Of a stretch of 9,576 nucleotides of DNA, positions 8,130-9,576 are shown in pieces. The notes beneath the pieces are model-generated. The model was not told the DNA's origin. It did no database searches and worked only from the letters and a program-made list of their open reading frames with translations. The stretch comes from Bacteroidales bacterium UBA3290. Its GTDB lineage: Bacteria; Bacteroidota; Bacteroidia; Bacteroidales; UBA932. Position 1 is the first letter of the stretch. Each line of letters starts with the position of its first letter. Position numbers and translations under genes: made by a program. The stretch is from assembly GCA_002361615.1 (NCBI GenBank), contig DETK01000030.1, positions 1 to 9,576 on the forward strand, read 5' to 3'.

Positions 8130-8435
8130 TTAAATATTATTTGCTCCTTTGTTCCTGTTCATCCGTTCATATTCGGGGTGGGTCCCGATAAAACGAATAT
8201 AGACGAAGTAGATCGTAAACTTGATGACGACAACAATCCGGTGGTTGTTTCCCATAATAATGAAGACATAACGCTGATTGCCGACAGCATCGACCGAATT
8301 GAAAGTCCTCTTGATATCTGCGAAATTATGCCACTCGCTATGTCTGACGATGTAACTCCACTCCTGAAGCGCAGTCTTTGTCTCAGGATGGATTTCAATA
8401 TATTCCTTCAGTGCCTTTTCGGTAAGTATCCGCAT
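8130..8435 (-). CDS. higB: HigB-type toxin, RelE-fold mRNA interferase
   Basis: From ATG 8435 the protein has 101 residues and aligns from end to end with my memory of the HigB_toxin family: MRILTEKALKEYIEIHPETK (1-20), LQEWSYIV, the central FADIKRTFNSVD, GNQRYVFIIMGNNHRIVVVI and the terminal VYIRFIGTHPEYERM. Members are ribosome-dependent or free mRNA endonucleases that arrest translation until bound by HigA. An in-frame ATG at 8468 would add MIIGIFALYLH, but that stretch is the promoter itself and family members start at MR.., so 8435 is chosen. The -7 box ends only 3 nt before this ATG, so the message probably begins at or next to the start codon. No truncation is visible, so the toxin is likely functional. 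Confidence 0.9.
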   Translation of the reverse strand: MRILTEKALKEYIEIHPETKTALQEWSYIVRHSEWHNFADIKRTFNSVDAVGNQRYVFIIMGNNHRIVVVIKFTIYFVYIRFIGTHPEYERMNRNKGANNI

Positions 8436-8438
8436 ATG

Positions 8439-8469
8439 CAAATATAACGCAAATATTCCAATTATCAAA
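8439..8469 (-). promoter_or_regulatory. higBA promoter (TTTG-N19-TAnnTTTG)
   Basis: On the minus strand TTTG (8469-8466) and TATATTTG (8446-8439) are separated by exactly 19 nt, an exact match to the Bacteroidetes -33/-7 consensus. Transcription would start around 8435-8431, at the higB ATG, so a leaderless or near-leaderless mRNA is expected. Confidence 0.75.
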
Positions 8470-8492
8470 ATAGAATTCCAATAATCGGAATA
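8454..8492. promoter_or_regulatory. Putative HigA operator
   Basis: The outer arms TATTCCAATTAT (8454-8465) and ATAATCGGAATA (8481-8492) form a 12-bp inverted repeat with one mismatch. Inside it, ATTCC half-sites lie at 8455-8459 and 8475-8479, exactly 20 bp or two helical turns apart, and an opposing GGAAT lies at 8487-8491. The -33 box falls between the arms, so a bound helix-turn-helix protein would block RNA polymerase. HigA is the obvious candidate; binding is inferred. Confidence 0.6.
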
Positions 8493-8531
8493 CCCCCCCT
8501 AATCCCAAAGCCTGCACGGCTCTGATGTCCG

Positions 8532-8825
8532 TTATTCCTTCCTGCGGCGTCGCTCTGGCTGTGACACAAACGAGAGCGCCGCGTCATCTGTGTTGCCGAT
8601 GAGAATGAGCGTATTTGAGCCTGGATCCCCCAGGCATTGGCATGACCGACAGTCTCCGCCGATGGACATACCTGCCATCTCCAGCAGGAATCCCGCTCCT
8701 GTTTTGCAACCATCGCGCGGCAGATATTTAGGTAAGAACTTGATTCTCAGTGCATTGGTTTTGCGCGAGACGCGCGGTCCGACGTCCAGGTAGCTAACCG
8801 CGCGGATGATCGAGAAGGTAACCAT
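8532..8825 (-). CDS. Doubtful 97-residue open frame, hypothetical
   Basis: The frame opens MVTFSIIRAVSYLDVGPRVS and ends SQPERRRRKE. It has a CRSCQC cysteine cluster near the middle and a basic C-terminus. I recognise no family. For it: codons look unremarkable and no other long frame claims the stretch. Against it: no promoter or ribosome site is evident, part of it (8700-8723) is one arm of the inverted repeat, and its interior holds hairpins typical of non-coding repeats. If translated, its start would sit in the loop between the two 24-nt repeat arms, because the other arm (8852-8875) lies upstream of the ATG; that could hide or frame the start. It may equally be the remnant of a longer gene. 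Confidence 0.22.
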   Translation of the reverse strand: MVTFSIIRAVSYLDVGPRVSRKTNALRIKFLPKYLPRDGCKTGAGFLLEMAGMSIGGDCRSCQCLGDPGSNTLILIGNTDDAALSFVSQPERRRRKE

Positions 8826-8875
8826 TGATTATCAGCGACTTATCAATTAACCTGCCGCGCGATGGTTGCAAAACA
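8700..8875. repeat. 176-bp element with 24-bp perfect inverted ends
   Basis: Positions 8700-8723 and 8852-8875 are perfect reverse complements; the right arm reads CTGCCGCGCGATGGTTGCAA followed by AACA. The 128-bp interior has a further hairpin, GCGCG-aga-CGCGC (8763-8775). Size and terminal repeats are like a miniature inverted-repeat element, but no target-site duplication is obvious at the borders and no transposase is in the window. The alternative is a structured RNA with a long closing stem. Confidence 0.6.
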
Positions 8876-8910
8876 AGGGAATCATGGGAATTCTGTCCGA
8901 CCCGCCTGTT

Positions 8911-9172
8911 AGCGCGAAGCGCTCCGCGGCTTCTGCCGCGGCCCCAACCAACGGAATGACGCAGCTACGCTGCGAGGGGTCTGGGGATGTGCCCCAGTAT
9001 AAAAGGCAGCGGCAAAGCCGCTGCTGACTCCGACTATCTCCAGCGCGAAGCGCTCCGCGGCTTCTGCCGCGGCCCCAACCAACGGAATGACGCAGCTACG
9101 CTGCGAGGGGTCTGGGGATGTGCCCCAGTATAAAAGGCAGCGGCAAAGCCGCTGCTGACTCCGACTATCTCC
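8911..9172. repeat. Two identical 131-bp tandem units, five hairpins each
   Basis: Copy 1 is 8911-9041 and copy 2 is 9042-9172; they are identical base for base. In copy 1 the hairpins are agcgc-gaa-gcgct (8911-8923), ccgcggc-ttct-gccgcgg (8924-8941), cgcagc-tac-gctgcg (8960-8974), ctgggg-atgtg-ccccag (8981-8997) and gcagcggc-aaa-gccgctgc (9006-9024). The unit ends with gactccgactatctcc (9026-9041), the reverse complement of the last 16 paired bases of the adjacent tRNA-Ala. The loops GCGAAGC and GCAAAGC are known as exceptionally stable DNA mini-hairpins. An open frame crosses the array on the minus strand but follows the repeat and is probably not coding. The function is unknown. Confidence 0.85.
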
Positions 9173-9224
9173 CAACAAAAAAACCAGGCGTGAAGCCTGG
9201 TTTTTTGTGGAGATAGTCGGAGTC
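9157..9224. repeat. Long inverted repeat spanning the tRNA-Ala 3' end and terminator
   Basis: Arms 9157-9172 and 9209-9224 are 16-bp perfect reverse complements. Between them lies the terminator stem: A7-ccaggc (9177-9189) opposite gcctgg-T6 (9195-9206). The whole block therefore folds into a nearly continuous hairpin of about 30 bp with a small interior bulge (caac opposite gt). The right arm is the tRNA-Ala 3' end itself, so on both strands one reads tRNA-Ala tail, then terminator, as in two convergent gene ends fused together. Confidence 0.8.
9177..9206 (-). terminator. Intrinsic terminator directly after tRNA-Ala
   Basis: On the minus strand AAAAAACCAGGC and GCCTGG plus seven T surround the loop ttcac: a 6-bp GC-rich core with A/T arms, a classic intrinsic terminator. 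It starts 1 nt after the tRNA-Ala discriminator base. The symmetry (T6 on the plus strand) makes it work in both directions. Its position means 16S-tRNA-tRNA transcription should stop here, with no 23S rRNA. Confidence 0.8.
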
Positions 9225-9281
9225 GAACCGACGACCCCCTGCTTGCAGGGCAGGTGCTCTAGCCAACTGAGCTATACCCCC
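9208..9281 (-). tRNA. tRNA-Ala(TGC)
   Basis: The minus strand folds as a full cloverleaf of 74 nt. The acceptor GGGGGTA pairs with TATCTCC including two G-U pairs, the D arm is AGCTCAGTTGGCTAGAGC, the anticodon stem-loop CCTGC-CCTGCAA-GCAGG has TGC at 34-36, and the T arm contains GGTTCGACTCC. The discriminator is A and CCA is not encoded. It follows tRNA-Ile by 22 nt, the standard pair in a 16S-23S spacer, but here it is the last gene of the unit. Confidence 0.96.
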
Positions 9282-9303
9282 TTACGAGTTTACATAAAAA
9301 AAG

Positions 9304-9377
9304 TAGTCCCTACTGGAGTTGAACCAGTGACCTCTACATTATCAGTGTAGCGCTCTAACCAACTGAGCTAAGAGACT
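9304..9377 (-). tRNA. tRNA-Ile(GAT)
   Basis: The minus strand gives a 74-nt cloverleaf. The acceptor AGTCTCT pairs with AGGGACT, the D arm is AGCTCAGTTGGTTAGAGC, the anticodon stem-loop CTACA-CTGATAA-TGTAG carries GAT, and the T arm contains GGTTCAACTCC. The discriminator is A and CCA is not encoded. It lies about 62 nt after the 16S 3' end, the usual place in bacterial rRNA spacers. Confidence 0.96.
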
Positions 9378-9439
9378 ATATAAAGAAGGAAGAAGATGTA
9401 CAAGCAAGGAGCAAAGCTCGATGCAAAATCCAACTCCAA

Positions 9440-9576
<137 letters not shown>

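Larger units (their letters stand above)
8493..9156. other. Gene-poor, hairpin-rich spacer
   Basis: About 660 bp between higBA and the rRNA operon tail carry no protein family I recognise. Left of the repeat elements are two stems: gcgg/ccgc plus cgctct/agagcg (8544-8582, with a 3-nt bulge) and gcctgg/ccaggc (8619-8635). Further right are a 176-bp element with inverted ends, and a tandem array whose first copy and most of the second fall in this span; both are listed separately. The region could be a non-coding RNA locus, mobile-element debris or an intergenic repeat island. Confidence 0.6.

Noticed and set aside
8043..8447. 134-residue plus-strand open frame
   Set aside because: Antisense to higB and the start of higA, which have clear family matches.
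8911..9172. CRISPR array
   Set aside because: The two units are directly adjacent, 131 bp long and identical, with no spacers, and no cas genes are present.
8909..9178. 89-residue minus-strand open frame across the tandem repeats
   Set aside because: Its sequence largely repeats itself in a shifted frame because the DNA is a 131-bp tandem repeat; the hairpin structure explains the conservation better than coding.

Overview
The window reads as chromosomal DNA of a high-GC Bacteroidales-type bacterium. Three things point there: Bacteroidetes-style promoters (a TTTG box, 19 nt, then TAnnTTTG), start sites with little or no Shine-Dalgarno sequence, and protein families typical of the group (NamZ/DUF1343, DUF4922 fused to SpoIID, tandem GT2). 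The 16S fragment at the right end ends in a typical bacterial 3' tail. Genus cannot be fixed from what is visible.

Positions 1-6459 hold a compact four-gene operon on the minus strand. In transcription order it encodes a two-domain family 2 glycosyltransferase, a HIT-like/DUF4922-SpoIID fusion, an AmpG/MurT-like major facilitator permease, and a NamZ-type exo-N-acetylmuramidase with an export signal. Gaps between genes are 1, 11 and 12 nt, and a hairpin terminator follows the last gene. Together they suggest peptidoglycan turnover: NamZ releases MurNAc, the permease imports amino sugars or muropeptides, and the SpoIID part acts on peptide-free glycan. The glycosyltransferase and the HIT-like domain have no obvious place in that pathway. 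No MurNAc kinase (murK) or etherase (murQ) lies in the window.

A divergent gene (6559-7737, plus) encodes a DUF819 membrane protein. It runs almost into a convergent HigB-HigA toxin-antitoxin pair (7759-8435, minus). That pair has a well-formed promoter, an operator-like set of half-sites, and probably a leaderless message.

Positions 8493-9207 contain no convincing gene but are full of structure: a 176-bp element with 24-bp perfect inverted ends, and two identical tandem 131-bp units. Each unit holds five compact hairpins and ends in an inverted copy of the last 16 bases of the neighbouring tRNA-Ala.

The right end is the tail of an rRNA operon on the minus strand: 16S 3' end, tRNA-Ile(GAT), tRNA-Ala(TGC). 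Instead of 23S rRNA, an intrinsic terminator starts 1 nt after the tRNA-Ala. Either this organism has a split rRNA operon, or the locus was rearranged or misassembled at the inverted repeat. This junction and the hairpin array are the most unusual parts of the window.
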